Positions 1-9,277 of a DNA stretch of 64,000 bases are shown here, piece after piece. Below the pieces are notes generated by a model, which had not been told where the DNA came from, ran no database searches, and was given only the letters and a program-made list of their open reading frames with translations. Origin of the DNA: Actinernus sp. WN-2022 (taxonomy: Eukaryota; Cnidaria; Anthozoa; Actiniaria; Actinernidae); NCBI GenBank assembly GCA_030867875.1, contig JAOWCC010000026.1, positions 819,001 to 883,000 on the forward strand, read 5' to 3'. The position numbers and the translations under genes are program-made. Every line of letters starts with the position of its first letter. Within the stretch, counting starts at the first letter, position 1.

Positions 1-1036
1 TTTAATAGAGTTCTTGTGTAGTGTGCTATAACAAGGAAATAAAGACGTTTTGAATAATTTATCTATAACGTATAAACAACTACGAAACCGTATATACGGT
101 TTTGTGGCAATACCCACAAAACAAAACAAAACTTTACTGCCCCCGCAAGCTATTCTCTACAGTTCGACCCAGCCAACGGACTTGTCAGTCTACACAGGCC
201 CTATATACGCTGGTATATCTGAACGGAGTACACATTTTTTTTATTAAAACTCATAGTCTACACACGATCGGCATTATTTTATCGTTTCAAATTCGAATCT
301 CAGTTCGATCTTTGAAAACTGCCGCACTCATTGTTCTGATCATGTTCACATTTACATAAACTCAAATAATGCATGCAGACGCATCTAACGCTTTTCAGAT
401 CGCAATGTTCGACCCAATAACGACAATTCACTCATTGGTTTAGATTTCTAACCCTTTGTTGACGATCCAATCAGATATTACGCAAGGCTACTCCTGGTCT
501 ATATAAACGGATCCCATACGCAATTTACAGTTAAACATGCTCTCAACCACATGAGCAACCACAATATGCTACAAGCAACTGATGAAGGAAACCAATTTAA
601 GTTTCCGAAACCGGTCTTGCTCTCTTTAGCACTGTAAACAAGTTCTTTACAGAGGATCTTTTAGATCCCACTATCGTCTCTCATAAATAAAGACCCCATT
701 AATAGACTCTTTAGTCTTCAACCGGGTTCAGATTCCTCCATGAGACTTAACAAACCAGCACTCGAGAAACGATGTAGAAGGTGAGGCGGTGGCAATACCC
801 ACAAAACCCTTTCACTGTTGTGATCACGATATTCATGTGTTTTACGTGTTCTAAATTACACAATTGCGAGTCAATCGATATTTAATGCTTTATATATATT
901 CAATGTATTCAATTATCTTATTGTATGTAGTCTGAACATAACTCAAACGTGATCATTATAGAGTGGTAAAGTGATGACGTCACAACACAAATTTTCGCTT
1001 TAACAATGTCTGAAAGGCTGCCGTGAAATAACCTCA
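1..1036. other. Host non-coding DNA
   Basis: I see no supported gene here. The short open frames have no recognisable motif. The stretch 845-960 is a dispersed repeat listed separately. Confidence 0.6.
845..960 (+). repeat. Dispersed repeat, copy 1
   Basis: About 115 bp matches 49605-49715 in the same orientation, sharing blocks such as ttacacaattgcgagtcaat and tctgaacataactcaaacgt. The family is not recognised and nothing coding is seen. Confidence 0.75.
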
Positions 1037-1230
1037 CACACCAAAAATGAGGCAAATCAGTTAAAATGCGACTGAGATATGAGCAGCTGAATACATAATT
1101 TTCTTTAACAAATCACTGCATTTTTCGAAAATACAGTGATTTGTTAAAGAAAATTATGTATTCAGCTGCTCATATCTCAGCCGCATTTTAACCAATTCAC
1201 CAATTCACATTTTAACCAATTTTTGGTGTG
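1037..1230. repeat. Foldback (MITE-like) element
   Basis: Starts with cacaccaaaaat and ends with the complement atttttggtgtg. The inner arms, about 1070-1127 and 1130-1187, are nearly perfect complements, so the strand would form a long hairpin with a very short loop. No coding capacity. Confidence 0.8.
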
Positions 1231-1366
1231 CAACATTCTTTTGCGTTGGTATTTCAATATCGATGGATCAAAAGTTAAAATTTTGCAAATACTCCAGTTT
1301 CCTAATCGAGACTTACCGCTGAATACAATGACTACAGACGCATGTACTGAGGCTTAGCCTCATTCT

Positions 1367-1489
1367 GAAGTTAAACATTCATAAATACCAGCGAATACCA
1401 GCGAGAAGGTGGGCTATTTACAACTCTACGTATTGTTGTAGTTTCGCATTTTGCACTTTCTCGCTGGTATTTAAGAATGTTTAACTTCG
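1367..1489. repeat. Foldback element
   Basis: The sequence gaagttaaacattc near 1367 and ataccagcgagaa near 1400 are matched in reverse complement by ttctcgctggtat and gaatgtttaacttc at 1459-1489. The arms are about 35-40 bp around a loop of about 50 bp. No coding content. Confidence 0.7.
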
Positions 1490-1689
1490 AATAGAAAACT
1501 GGAGTACGATTACGATTAATTTAGTCTTACATTTTCCAGGAGATATTCTAACAATGTAACTTAGCCTAACTAGAGACTATAGGTAGAGAAAAAGAAAAAC
1601 AAGTAATTACATATAAGTGTACATAGGCCAAAGTAGCAAAGTTTTCGAGTTGGCCTCTGCGACATCAAGAAATAGTAATATAAATTATG

Positions 1690-2756
1690 TGAAATAATTG
1701 TCTAAGAAAATTCAGAGCAAGCAGCATGTTGGCAATTCGGCATAATGGCAATAAGTAGAAGGATATAATAGGAAAAAAAGGAATGTTTGATTTTCTAAGA
1801 ATATTTTTTTGTAGTCTTTCTTAAATTTCCATTTTTCCAATTGTTTAATGTTGAGTGGAATTTCTTCCCATACTCTAGTGGCAAAATATCGAAAAGAAAA
1901 TAGCCCATAGTTTGTTCTTATTGTTGGTCTGTACAGATTATCTCTTGAGGAATATCTAGTATCATAGCTTTGGATTTGAGAAACTGGGACAAGAACATTT
2001 TTCAATATCAATGGAACATTCTGTTTATCATAAACAATGTTATAAGCTAGGACTCCAGTTTTTAATTTTAATATATTATTAAGCCTCAAGATCCCTAACA
2101 GATTATAATAAGGTCTAGCACTTTCACGATTTGGGACAAAGAACATACTTCTAATACATTTATTCTGCTTAGTTGATAACTTAACCAATCTAGAGTTATA
2201 GGTATTACCCCAGCTTATTAATCCATAATTTAAATAAGGATACATCAGAGCGTAATACAATTGTTTTAGTATGTCTAAATTAAGATAATGACGTAATTTA
2301 TTGATAACACCAATATTCTTTGCAATCTTGTTGTTAATGTGCTTAATTTGTGGCTCCCAAGTTCTAAATTTTTAATGTTAATGTCAACGTTTTTAGTAGA
2401 GGTTGTAATAATCATATTATTTGTTTTCTTAAGATTTACTGACAATTTATTTATGGCACAATATTTAAAGCCTTGTGTTAACTCTTCATTCATAATGGCT
2501 TCAAGTTGTTTGGGGTATTTACTAGAATATAATATATTTGTGTCATCAGCAAAGATTCTAAATGATAACTTACGCGATGAGTTTGGCAAATCGTTTATAT
2601 ATAATAAAAACGATAGGGGTCCAAGTGTGGAACCAAGTGGAACTCCACACTTAATGATCTGACTGTCTGATTCTACTTCACCTATTTTTACATACTGTGA
2701 GCGATTATTAAGAAAGCTGGCAAACCAGTTAAATGGAATGCCTCTAATACCATAAC
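1690..2756 (-). pseudogene. LINE reverse transcriptase, C-terminal half
   Basis: Decayed non-LTR retrotransposon. On the minus strand there is the RT core (PLGSTLGPLLF followed by FADDTNI, the catalytic YADD-type box) at about 2500-2680. A second open stretch at 1712-2260 matches the C-terminal region of CR1/Jockey-type LINE ORF2 (YPYLNYGLISWG and RTNYGLFSFRY patterns). Frames are broken between the pieces. The upstream half of the same domain lies at 25953-26586: the reading frame runs from one side of the BEL insertion to the other, with the 5-bp target duplication ataac (2752-2756 and 25948-25952) at the junction. The clade assignment is by pattern only. Confidence 0.85.
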
Positions 2757-3144
2757 TGTTGAGGCCATGCTCAACAATTGTGTTCTTCAGTGTCCCGTTA
2801 CGTCCCGCGCGTGTCCCGTAACTTGTTGTTGTCCCGTGATGCCTTGCGCTTTCACATGTGCTTTTGCTGAGCTGTGAGTTTTGTGTTTCGTGTGTCGCCA
2901 GCCGTGTGTTCGTCCATTTATCCGCTCATTTTGGTAAGTTTCTGTGGCTTTATGTTTGTGATATCACCTGCTAGAAGTTAAGCATTGTGTGTAAGTTCTG
3001 TTTATGTGTTTTTCCAGGTTTTTACCGTCAAATCCGACAAATCTACTCAAATAGTGAGGATCACAAGTGCATGTAAACGGTGAGTCAGATCCTTGAAGTC
3101 AAACCATTAAACGCGTTAAACCATTTTGATCCGCTGGCGATACA
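2757..3144 (+). repeat. BEL/Pao 5' LTR
   Basis: 388 bp, matching 25568-25947 almost throughout. It starts with a short palindrome, tgttgaggcc...gctcaaca, and ends ctggcgataca. The target duplication ataac precedes it at 2752-2756. The 3' copy lacks about 8 bp found here near 2930-2940. Confidence 0.93.
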
Positions 3145-3188
3145 TATTGTAAAAACCAAAGTTGCCAAATATTGTGTTTTGTGCAAGT

Positions 3189-3201
3189 ATGAATGACACT
3201 G
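3189..3201 (+). pseudogene. First codons of BEL gag, cut by Polinton A
   Basis: An ATG at 3189 opens a frame that is cut after four codons and one base by Polinton A. Removing the Polinton and one copy of the cactg duplication puts this ATG in frame with the open stretch that resumes at 18959. This shows directly that Polinton A entered after the BEL element. Confidence 0.85.
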
Positions 3202-3566
3202 AGTAGTATGTAAAATGGGGGTTCTGGGCCACCTTGAAATATTTATGCCGGCGGGGGGGGGGCACTTCATTTCATTCACTCACTCGTCCGCTTGAAAATA
3301 TTTGTGCCGGCGGGGGGGTTCACTTCACTTCGTTCCACTCACCCCCCGCCGGCACAAATATTTTCAAGCGGACGAGTGAGTGAATGAAATGAAGTTCCCC
3401 CCCCCCCGCCGGCACAAATATTTCAAGGTTTCCCAGAACCCCCCATTTTACATACTACTTTATACAGTGTTGCCAAAATTGTCACTAGACATTCTTACAC
3501 CTAAAAAATCCAAAGGTGTAAACCTATTAGAGATATGATTCTATACTGTATATCGATCTCTTCCAC
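3202..3566 (+). repeat. Left TIR of Polinton A, with nested terminal palindrome
   Basis: Inverted match to 18591-18953. The outer 258 bp (3202-3459) is itself a palindrome: it begins agtagtatgtaaaatgg and ends ccattttacatactact, with G-tract/C-tract arms around GCCGGC motifs and the block ttttcaagcggacgagtgag. The inner 107 bp is non-palindromic, carries the early promoter-like cassette and ends just before the F-box gene ATG. Confidence 0.93.
3502..3554 (+). promoter_or_regulatory. Early promoter-like cassette (F-box gene, Polinton A)
   Basis: Pattern aaaaaatccaaa, then attagagatatgatt, then tatactgtatat, ending 14 bp before the ATG at 3568. The same arrangement occurs at 4325-4379, in the right TIR (facing polB), and at the matching places in Polinton B. 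Promoter function is inferred from this repetition and position. Confidence 0.65.
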
Positions 3567-3567
3567 T

Positions 3568-4278
3568 ATGGATAATATATCGTACATCCCGATGGAGATC
3601 CTGGTTAAGATCGTAGAACTTGCTGGCCCTAGGTCATTCGCGAGTGTCGCAAGGACGTCGAAACGCCTAAGCGATGCCGCATCTCTAGCGCGCTACAAAA
3701 ACACGGACAAGGAGTTCCGCACGCGAGTACTCACCCTAGGTCTCGAGTCCACCCACGACGACGCCGATCGAGACGGCTTGGTCAAAAAGTTCGGCGTCCC
3801 CAAGGAGGAAGACGGTTCCGGGCCGCTAGTTTACGCTAGTGGACGTGGCAACCTCAATGTAGTTGAGTGGCTCGTTAACCACTTTCAGTTCACCATAGAG
3901 AACGAGGATGTTTATGGTGCGCTAGTCTGTGCCTCTGAGGATGGTCATTTCGATGTCGTTGAGTTGTTCGTTAACCACTTTCGATTCACCGCAGAAGGTG
4001 TAGAAGTTGGATGCTTTCTAGTAGATTCCTCTGCGAATAACCATCAAAATGTAGTTGAGTGGCTCGTTATCCACTTTCAGCTCACCATAGAGAACGATTG
4101 CGTTCATGATGCGCTAGTCCATGCCTCTGAGTATGGTAATCTTGATATAGTTAAGTGGCTCGTTAACCACTTTCAGTTCACCATAGAGAACGATTGTGTT
4201 TTGGGTGCGCTAGTCTATGCCTCTGAGAATCATAATTTTGATGTAGTTAGGTGGCTCGTTAAGCACTTCGAGATCTAG
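3568..4278 (+). CDS. F-box and ankyrin-like repeat protein (Polinton A)
   Basis: 236 aa. Residues 3-45 form an F-box-like segment (YIPMEILVKIV, then SVARTSKRL), followed from about residue 85 by five repeats of about 31-33 residues of the type ALVYAS..G.LNVVEWLVNHF, the ankyrin-like form common in large DNA viruses. F-box plus ankyrin proteins bind SKP1/cullin ligases and recruit targets, so a role in redirecting host ubiquitination is plausible but inferred. The ATG at 3568 is chosen because the B copy starts at the equivalent ATG, directly after the TIR. The upstream in-frame ATG at 3535 lies inside the TIR promoter cassette. It is the leftmost gene and one of the most diverged between A and B. 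Confidence 0.85.
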   Translation: MDNISYIPMEILVKIVELAGPRSFASVARTSKRLSDAASLARYKNTDKEFRTRVLTLGLESTHDDADRDGLVKKFGVPKEEDGSGPLVYASGRGNLNVVEWLVNHFQFTIENEDVYGALVCASEDGHFDVVELFVNHFRFTAEGVEVGCFLVDSSANNHQNVVEWLVIHFQLTIENDCVHDALVHASEYGNLDIVKWLVNHFQFTIENDCVLGALVYASENHNFDVVRWLVKHFEI

Positions 4279-4324
4279 ATAGACCGGTGTATATCCACCA
4301 ATATGTACTCATTCAAGAATTACC

Positions 4325-4379
4325 TAAAAAATCCAAACTCGAGTAACTGTTAGAGGAATGATTATTATACTGTATATCA
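4325..4379 (+). promoter_or_regulatory. Early promoter-like cassette (zinc-ribbon gene, Polinton A)
   Basis: Has aaaaaatccaaa, gttagaggaatgatta and tatactgtatat in the same order and spacing as the TIR cassette, about 90 bp upstream of the ATG at 4469. It appears to be a diverged duplicate of the inner TIR segment. Confidence 0.6.
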
Positions 4380-4468
4380 CCACCAAATGGTATTAGTGTA
4401 TATTCTTTATTCCACGATACTAGCTTACATTGTCATCGTAGTACGCATTAACACCATACAGATCGAAC

Positions 4469-5017
4469 ATGTCGAAGAAGAACGCCGCAATAACTTGTGA
4501 TTGGTTAATGCGAGGGAAGGACTCGAAATGCCCAAAGAGGATTTCGAAGACATCGAAGTTCTGTGCACAGCACAACTGCCAAATATCAAAAGGCTGTGCC
4601 CCATACGTGCCATGCTTGAAGTGCGGTAAAGGATGTCGCACGATTCTCGAGTTTTGCTCAGTATGCGGAGCACCTCAACGTCGTCTCATTATCAATAAGA
4701 AGAACCGCGACATAAAACGCGCTAAGGAGCAGGAGAAACTTGCAGAGCCAAACGTGGAACCGGAGGAAGAGCTGAATGCTGCCGATGTGAGACGCGCTAT
4801 GGAGTTCGACAAGATGCTAGAGGAAGACCTCAGGAACGAGTTGATTAGGACTGCCAACAAGCCGGGGCCCGTCTACGACTCGTATCCAAGAAAGGCTAAA
4901 GCAGAGGAAGAATTGCCCGCGGAACCAAGAGTGGTGGAACCAGAGGAAGGTCTCGGAGAGTCTCTCACCCGTGCGCTCGACGAGGTGTTGGCTGCCTTGA
5001 GGAGCGAGGACGCTTAG
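4469..5017 (+). CDS. Zinc-binding protein with acidic tail (Polinton A)
   Basis: 182 aa. The N-terminal half is rich in Cys/His: C10, C21, C32 and H35 suggest a first zinc site; C49/C52 with C63/C66 form a zinc-ribbon-like pair. The C-terminal half is acidic and Glu/Ala-rich, with a repeated AEPRVVEPEE-type segment, probably coiled or disordered. It lies between the F-box gene and the TFIIB-like gene, so a nucleic-acid or transcription role is likely, but no exact family is recognised. The B copy (32771-33217) keeps the cysteines and has a shorter tail. It is followed by an A/T-rich hairpin at 5025-5088. Confidence 0.85.
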   Translation: MSKKNAAITCDWLMRGKDSKCPKRISKTSKFCAQHNCQISKGCAPYVPCLKCGKGCRTILEFCSVCGAPQRRLIINKKNRDIKRAKEQEKLAEPNVEPEEELNAADVRRAMEFDKMLEEDLRNELIRTANKPGPVYDSYPRKAKAEEELPAEPRVVEPEEGLGESLTRALDEVLAALRSEDA

Positions 5018-5024
5018 GAATAGG

Positions 5025-5088
5025 CAAAAAAAAAAAGGAATGAAAAAAGTTGTTGCGTGACCCTCTTCATTCTTTTTTTCTTTTTTTC
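5025..5088 (+). terminator. Poly-A/poly-T hairpin between zinc-ribbon and TFIIB-like genes
   Basis: An A-run followed by ggaatga pairs with tcattctttttttc around a loop containing gttgcgtgaccctc. The loop is conserved in B (33227-33294). It could end or process transcripts, or act as a recombination or boundary site; the sequence alone does not decide. Confidence 0.5.
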
Positions 5089-5121
5089 TTTCTATTAAAC
5101 GTATAACATCTACAGCGTATC

Positions 5122-6060
5122 ATGGACGAGCTAATCAGATTGTTTGGTCCTGGAATTCGTAGAAGCCTGCATATCAAACCACAATTGCATATTAACGCCA
5201 GTGAAACATGTTCTGATTGTCTCTGCCCCTTGGAAATACAAGGAACGGAATTCGTGTGTCCCACATGTGGTCTAGTTTCCGAGATCGAACCATGTGAAGA
5301 AACGAAGATCGATGTTGCTACTACTCGACTTCGTATAGTAGGTCCGGACGGATTTCAGTTTCAAAGTGATCTAGACCGCGCAAAACCAAAGCAAAGCGAT
5401 AACACGGACCTGCAACGACGAATGCTCCTACGAGAACTACAAGCGTACAACGCTATTTACAAACAAAATTACGACCTATCGTTCCCTATGAACACGTTAG
5501 GAATCGTAGCCGACGCATTTATCCAAGTAATGAAAGTTTGTCTCAAGCGTAGCGACGTTAAGAAAAATATTTTAGCTGCTCTACTCTACCATGCATGCAT
5601 ACAATGTGGGTTCGTCCGATCTAGAGGCGAGGTTGCTCGCTTCATGCAACTAAACAACAAGAGCATCTGTAGCGGAGAGGTCTTTATACGTTCTATGTAT
5701 AACGACGATAAGATTGATGTAGACTTGGATGTCGAGCACATAGTTCCTCACATTGGAACGACTTTCCTTAAACTCGAGCCTCAAGGAGTACCTATAAACG
5801 TTCAACAAATAGTCCACGAGGTTGTTACTACAGCGATAGAAAGCAATATAGGCCCCAGATCGGTAATTAAGACGAAAGTTGTTGGAGCAAGTTACGAGGT
5901 GCTACGTCGTTTAGGATCGTCTATGTCTCTTAACGAGGTCATTGGGCGATGTGACATATTTGGAAATTCAGTCAAGCGTTTTGTCAAGGAGTTGTCTTCT
6001 TACCATTCCCACTTCGAACCAATCTACACTAGACATGGGCTAACTAGCGATAGGACTTAG
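5122..6060 (+). CDS. TFIIB-like transcription initiation factor (Polinton A)
   Basis: 312 aa, about the size of eukaryotic TFIIB. The N-terminal zinc ribbon has C30/C33 and C46/C49 (FVCPTCGLVSE). Two cyclin-like repeats follow: about 140-185 (ILAALLYHACIQCGFVRS) and about 255-300 (VVGASYEVLRRLGSSMS then GNSVKRFVKELSS). TFIIB bridges RNA polymerase II and promoter DNA, so this could direct host polymerase to the element's own promoters; that role is inferred. Giant viruses encode TFIIB-like factors, but they are not part of the usual Polinton set. The ATG follows attaaacgtataac. The gene ends with TAG where the B copy reads through for another 16 residues. It converges on the minus-strand gene at 6112. 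Confidence 0.85.
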   Translation: MDELIRLFGPGIRRSLHIKPQLHINASETCSDCLCPLEIQGTEFVCPTCGLVSEIEPCEETKIDVATTRLRIVGPDGFQFQSDLDRAKPKQSDNTDLQRRMLLRELQAYNAIYKQNYDLSFPMNTLGIVADAFIQVMKVCLKRSDVKKNILAALLYHACIQCGFVRSRGEVARFMQLNNKSICSGEVFIRSMYNDDKIDVDLDVEHIVPHIGTTFLKLEPQGVPINVQQIVHEVVTTAIESNIGPRSVIKTKVVGASYEVLRRLGSSMSLNEVIGRCDIFGNSVKRFVKELSSYHSHFEPIYTRHGLTSDRT

Positions 6061-6111
6061 CGAAGTGAAAGTGAGAACCATGTTCGTTCCTTTCATAGGA
6101 AACGTCGATCC

Positions 6112-6732
6112 TTACCCTACTAAGCTGCCAAGTTGTTCTCGCATTTCCTTTTGCACTTCTTGCTTGAGTTCGGCTCGAACCCGATCCGGACTTTTTTCAC
6201 CTATGGAAGTCTCTCGACGAATTTCAGATCTCATGATCTCATACTTATTCGCTTCGTTCAGGATGAGACTGTATTCAGAGTCGGATATGTTTTCATCGCG
6301 TAGTGCCTTCGATACTAGATCTCGAATCGTATTGATTTTCGCTTTTGCTAACATAGTTGTCCTTTCATGTTTAGAAACCTTCATTCCTAACTTCTTAGCT
6401 CCAAGGGTCGTAGATGCTGAAATTAATCCACATAGCCCACCAATAACTCCAAGTGGTAGACCAATCACTATTCCAACCCCAGTCAACGCTGCGCCCAATC
6501 CAGATCCAGATAAGATCACAGATAGACCTCCAGTTGCCACTGCGATGCCATGAACTATTCCTTGAGAACGTGCATATTTCTTGCGCACACCTTCGTAGTG
6601 CCTTTCTTGAACTTCTATGTCCGAAAGCGTGTCTCGGATCGTTTGCAGTCTAAAGTTCTTTCCAGTGTCACTAGCAATCGGTGGATAGATACTTGGTGCT
6701 GAGGGAAACGGTTGAATCGAGTCGCCTTCCAT
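6112..6732 (-). CDS. Small two-helix membrane protein (Polinton A)
   Basis: 206 aa. Residues 1-55 are soluble with a helical stretch (RLQTIRDTLSDIEVQERHYE). Residues about 58-108 are a Gly/Ala/Ile-rich hydrophobic hairpin (ATGGLSVILSGSGLGAALTG). The C-terminal half is a charged helix (KVSKHERTTMLAKAKINT onward). Very similar in B (203 aa). This type of protein recurs in Polinton-like elements of cnidarians; a virion or assembly membrane role is possible but unproven. It is transcribed away from the penton-like gene's 3' end at 6751 and converges with the TFIIB-like gene. Confidence 0.85.
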   Translation of the reverse strand: MEGDSIQPFPSAPSIYPPIASDTGKNFRLQTIRDTLSDIEVQERHYEGVRKKYARSQGIVHGIAVATGGLSVILSGSGLGAALTGVGIVIGLPLGVIGGLCGLISASTTLGAKKLGMKVSKHERTTMLAKAKINTIRDLVSKALRDENISDSEYSLILNEANKYEIMRSEIRRETSIGEKSPDRVRAELKQEVQKEMREQLGSLVG

Positions 6733-6750
6733 TGTACGTTATACATATAA

Positions 6751-7410
6751 CTACTCAAGCTTCAACACGTATCGTATCGGGCGACCATGAAAGTCTATCA
6801 GATTGCCTTTCTCATCGAGAATTGTCAGACGAAGACTGCTTTGTATCGTACCTAGAGCTTTGACAGGTAGAGGTTGTAGTGAGGCATACGTCGCTTTCGC
6901 AAATCTATCGCCTCGGATGTGTATTCTACTTAGGACTTTAGATTGTTTTCCATCTTGAATCGAGAATCTGGAATCCACCACGTCGCAGCAGATATACGCT
7001 ATGTCGATTTCATCTTGGATGGACACTTCGTGCATACCTACTTTTAGTCGCGTAGCAATCCCATCTTTATTAATACCCATCAGTTTGCAGAGGTTTCCAC
7101 TAAGTAGGATCGATTGCTTGACTTCTAGGTTCCAAGCCCTCCTATGATGGGGTTTCTCGATTTTTATGATGTCAGCACCGACTGCAGGCGCAAAGAATTG
7201 TCGAAGGCTCGCCATAGTGTGGTTTCCCTTAGGAACGTCGTACGGAAACCCTATACCTTCGGTAGACCACCAGAAGGTAGCATTCTCTGCTAGGTTCCAC
7301 CAACTATTCTCAATAGTGACCTCGACTAGTGAAACGTTCTGTATGAGAATAGGGTTGTCGAAGTAGACAGTATGGTCGGCCAACGTTGTGGTGATATATA
7401 AGAGAACCAT
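6751..7410 (-). CDS. Probable minor capsid (penton-like) protein (Polinton A)
   Basis: 219 aa from the ATG at 7410; longer upstream extensions overlap the divergent gene and are absent from B. The N-terminus TTTLADHTVYFDNPI and the C-terminal block SLRLTILDEKGNLIDFHGRP are shared with B, but the middle is only loosely similar, far below the capsid/ATPase identity. Size, beta-rich composition, the C-terminal pattern and the place among virion genes suggest the single-jelly-roll minor capsid protein of Polintons. A structure comparison would decide. It shares a short divergent promoter region with the gene at 7454. Confidence 0.6.
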   Translation of the reverse strand: MVLLYITTTLADHTVYFDNPILIQNVSLVEVTIENSWWNLAENATFWWSTEGIGFPYDVPKGNHTMASLRQFFAPAVGADIIKIEKPHHRRAWNLEVKQSILLSGNLCKLMGINKDGIATRLKVGMHEVSIQDEIDIAYICCDVVDSRFSIQDGKQSKVLSRIHIRGDRFAKATYASLQPLPVKALGTIQSSLRLTILDEKGNLIDFHGRPIRYVLKLE

Positions 7411-7453
7411 CTTATATGTTGAAGGTATAACTATATATACGTATAGCTTCAAC
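7411..7453. promoter_or_regulatory. Divergent late-like promoter (penton-like / large protein, Polinton A)
   Basis: The 43 bp between the two start codons contains tgttgaaggtataactat and tatatacgtatagcttcaac: a TATA-rich centre with TTGAA/TTCAA flanks in inverted orientation. The same sequence is conserved in B at 35618-35658. The symmetry fits one site serving both strands. Confidence 0.7.
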
Positions 7454-9277
7454 ATGACAGACGCATGGCGGCAGTTCAAGTACCTATTTCCTAATGCCGT
7501 ACTTGGTTGGTTCGAATCTACTTCCGATAATGTTAATTTCATCGATCGGGGAATGTCTCATCGCGTGTTCACGGAGGAAGGTCTTCCTACTAAGACGGGA
7601 GGTGGTAAATTGATGGGGTGGCTCGGTCGCACTGGTAAGGCTCTCGACACAGCACTTGGTGGTAAGTCAGCTTACGAGAGCGTACTATTCGCGCGGGAAC
7701 ACGAAGGTCTTTCCAAGCACGATTGGATAGAAGAAAACGATAAGATCGCAACGTTGAATGCAGATCTATTAGCGAAGTTCGAGAAACGATACCCACATAC
7801 GGATCTTCACAAGTTCTATGCCTCTACGGAAGTGAACGGTCCAGGCAAATATTCGACGAGTATTTGGTTTCGAGATGGAGATTCTAGCTATGTCGTTTAC
7901 GGCGATGATGTCTCAAAGTTATCTGCAGTCACTCAAAGACGCATCGATGACGCATTGCAGGGAATGGTTGATGGTTTCCCATCTACGTTGACACTAGATA
8001 AGAGTGTGAAATATCCTATTCGAGCAGTTCCTTTTACCGAACAGGCACAAGATGTAGATCTCACCAAGTTATGGATATACGTCACACCTACGAAGAAGTT
8101 CGAAGCAGGCGTTCCAAATATATTCAAGGAGATCGTTGTAAAGCATACGACAGCAAAGGAGTCTCGTAGATGGTTATCAGGTCCGGATTTCAAATACTGG
8201 CCTCAACAACTTAATTTTGCAACGTGGTGTGCAACTTCTGGATGCGGAGTGTCATTGTTTGACCCCACTTTCAAAACATATCCACCAGTTGTCCAAGGGT
8301 TCCTACGATTCCACGTATATTTCACGATACGAAGAATTCTACATGAACTTGGAGCTCCTCTACCTGGTAACCGTGCTTTCAAGCAACTCGATAATCTCTA
8401 TAGCAAATCAGTCCTTGAGAAATTGTGCATCGAATTCGGCATATCTCGAACGCCAGACTTTCGGTGGGATGGCTTAGGAGACGTCTACGTAAACTCTCAT
8501 GGAAGAATGGTGAACTATACGGAGAAGTACGCACATAATACTTCGTACTCTGCGAAGTGGCCTGGCGGTGACTTCAAGTTTCCTGAGGAGAGTCGTACGG
8601 ACTATCACTTTCCTTTATCGTACATTAGCAATGACAACGGTAAACAGTACAATTGGTTTACGCCACCAATCGGTAGAGGTTTGACGAATGCTGGATTGGG
8701 TAGATTGAATCGATCTGTCGAAGCTTTTGGATATTGTATTCTAGGCGCTCAAAACGATCTTAACGAATCCATCGTAGATAGTTTCAACGTCAAAGAAAAG
8801 TTTAAGAGCTTAGTCGAAGGCGCTATTCTCGAAAACGATTTAAGGGTGAGCTACAAAAACTATCTTAATGCTATAACGACGACGCATAAGAGGCTCTATC
8901 TAGCAATAGCTATAGGCGTGCGATTATTGCCAAGCAATCTAGTGTACTATCTTGGTAAGGAAGATGGCTATAGGAATCCAATCCCGAAAGCCACGAAAGA
9001 TATGATGCTAGGCACTAACGACATCAATGCAGAAGTCAAAGGACGCCCACCTCCTCCTATGGAAGGACCACCAGATAAGAAATTGGTGCCGCCTATCGAG
9101 ACGCACGAGAAACTAGTTCCTGTACTAAAGGCTGTCCCACCAGATAAGAAATTGGTGCCGCCTCTCGAGACGCACGAGAAACGAGTTCCTGTACCAAAGG
9201 CTGTCCCACAACATGAGATTAATCTCGCGGTGACATCTATTGCCGCAGCTGGAATTGCATGGACGTTGTTTCGTTAA
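7454..9277 (+). CDS. Large conserved Polinton protein, function unknown (Polinton A)
   Basis: 607 aa from the ATG at 7454, directly after the divergent promoter. The N-terminal ~90 residues (GGGKLMGWLGRTGKALDTAL) are unlike B. From about residue 95 (ATLNADLLAKF) the two copies align closely. Conserved landmarks: TSIWFRDGDSSYVVYG, NFATWCATSGCGVSLFDP, FLRFHVYFTIRRIL and YNWFTPPIG. Near the C-terminus are two PPDKKLVPP...ETHEK repeats, then a hydrophobic tail (LAVTSIAAAGIAWTLF) that may anchor in a membrane. It stands among the virion genes and resembles a protein common in cnidarian Polintons, so a structural role is likely but not shown. Its stop overlaps the end of the gene at 9274. Confidence 0.85.
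   Translation: MTDAWRQFKYLFPNAVLGWFESTSDNVNFIDRGMSHRVFTEEGLPTKTGGGKLMGWLGRTGKALDTALGGKSAYESVLFAREHEGLSKHDWIEENDKIATLNADLLAKFEKRYPHTDLHKFYASTEVNGPGKYSTSIWFRDGDSSYVVYGDDVSKLSAVTQRRIDDALQGMVDGFPSTLTLDKSVKYPIRAVPFTEQAQDVDLTKLWIYVTPTKKFEAGVPNIFKEIVVKHTTAKESRRWLSGPDFKYWPQQLNFATWCATSGCGVSLFDPTFKTYPPVVQGFLRFHVYFTIRRILHELGAPLPGNRAFKQLDNLYSKSVLEKLCIEFGISRTPDFRWDGLGDVYVNSHGRMVNYTEKYAHNTSYSAKWPGGDFKFPEESRTDYHFPLSYISNDNGKQYNWFTPPIGRGLTNAGLGRLNRSVEAFGYCILGAQNDLNESIVDSFNVKEKFKSLVEGAILENDLRVSYKNYLNAITTTHKRLYLAIAIGVRLLPSNLVYYLGKEDGYRNPIPKATKDMMLGTNDINAEVKGRPPPPMEGPPDKKLVPPIETHEKLVPVLKAVPPDKKLVPPLETHEKRVPVPKAVPQHEINLAVTSIAAAGIAWTLFR

Noticed and set aside
50..359. Short overlapping frames at the window start
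   Set aside because: Low-complexity translation, two frames overlap, no motif or homologous copy.
3202..3459. Independent MITE inserted by chance next to the Polinton
   Set aside because: The same palindrome lies at both Polinton ends with the target duplication outside it, so it is part of the element's termini.
7454..9277. The 607-aa protein as major capsid protein
   Set aside because: The 411-aa protein just before the ATPase has the better capsid-like pattern and gene position. The larger protein has a membrane-like tail and repeats; a structural role stays possible.
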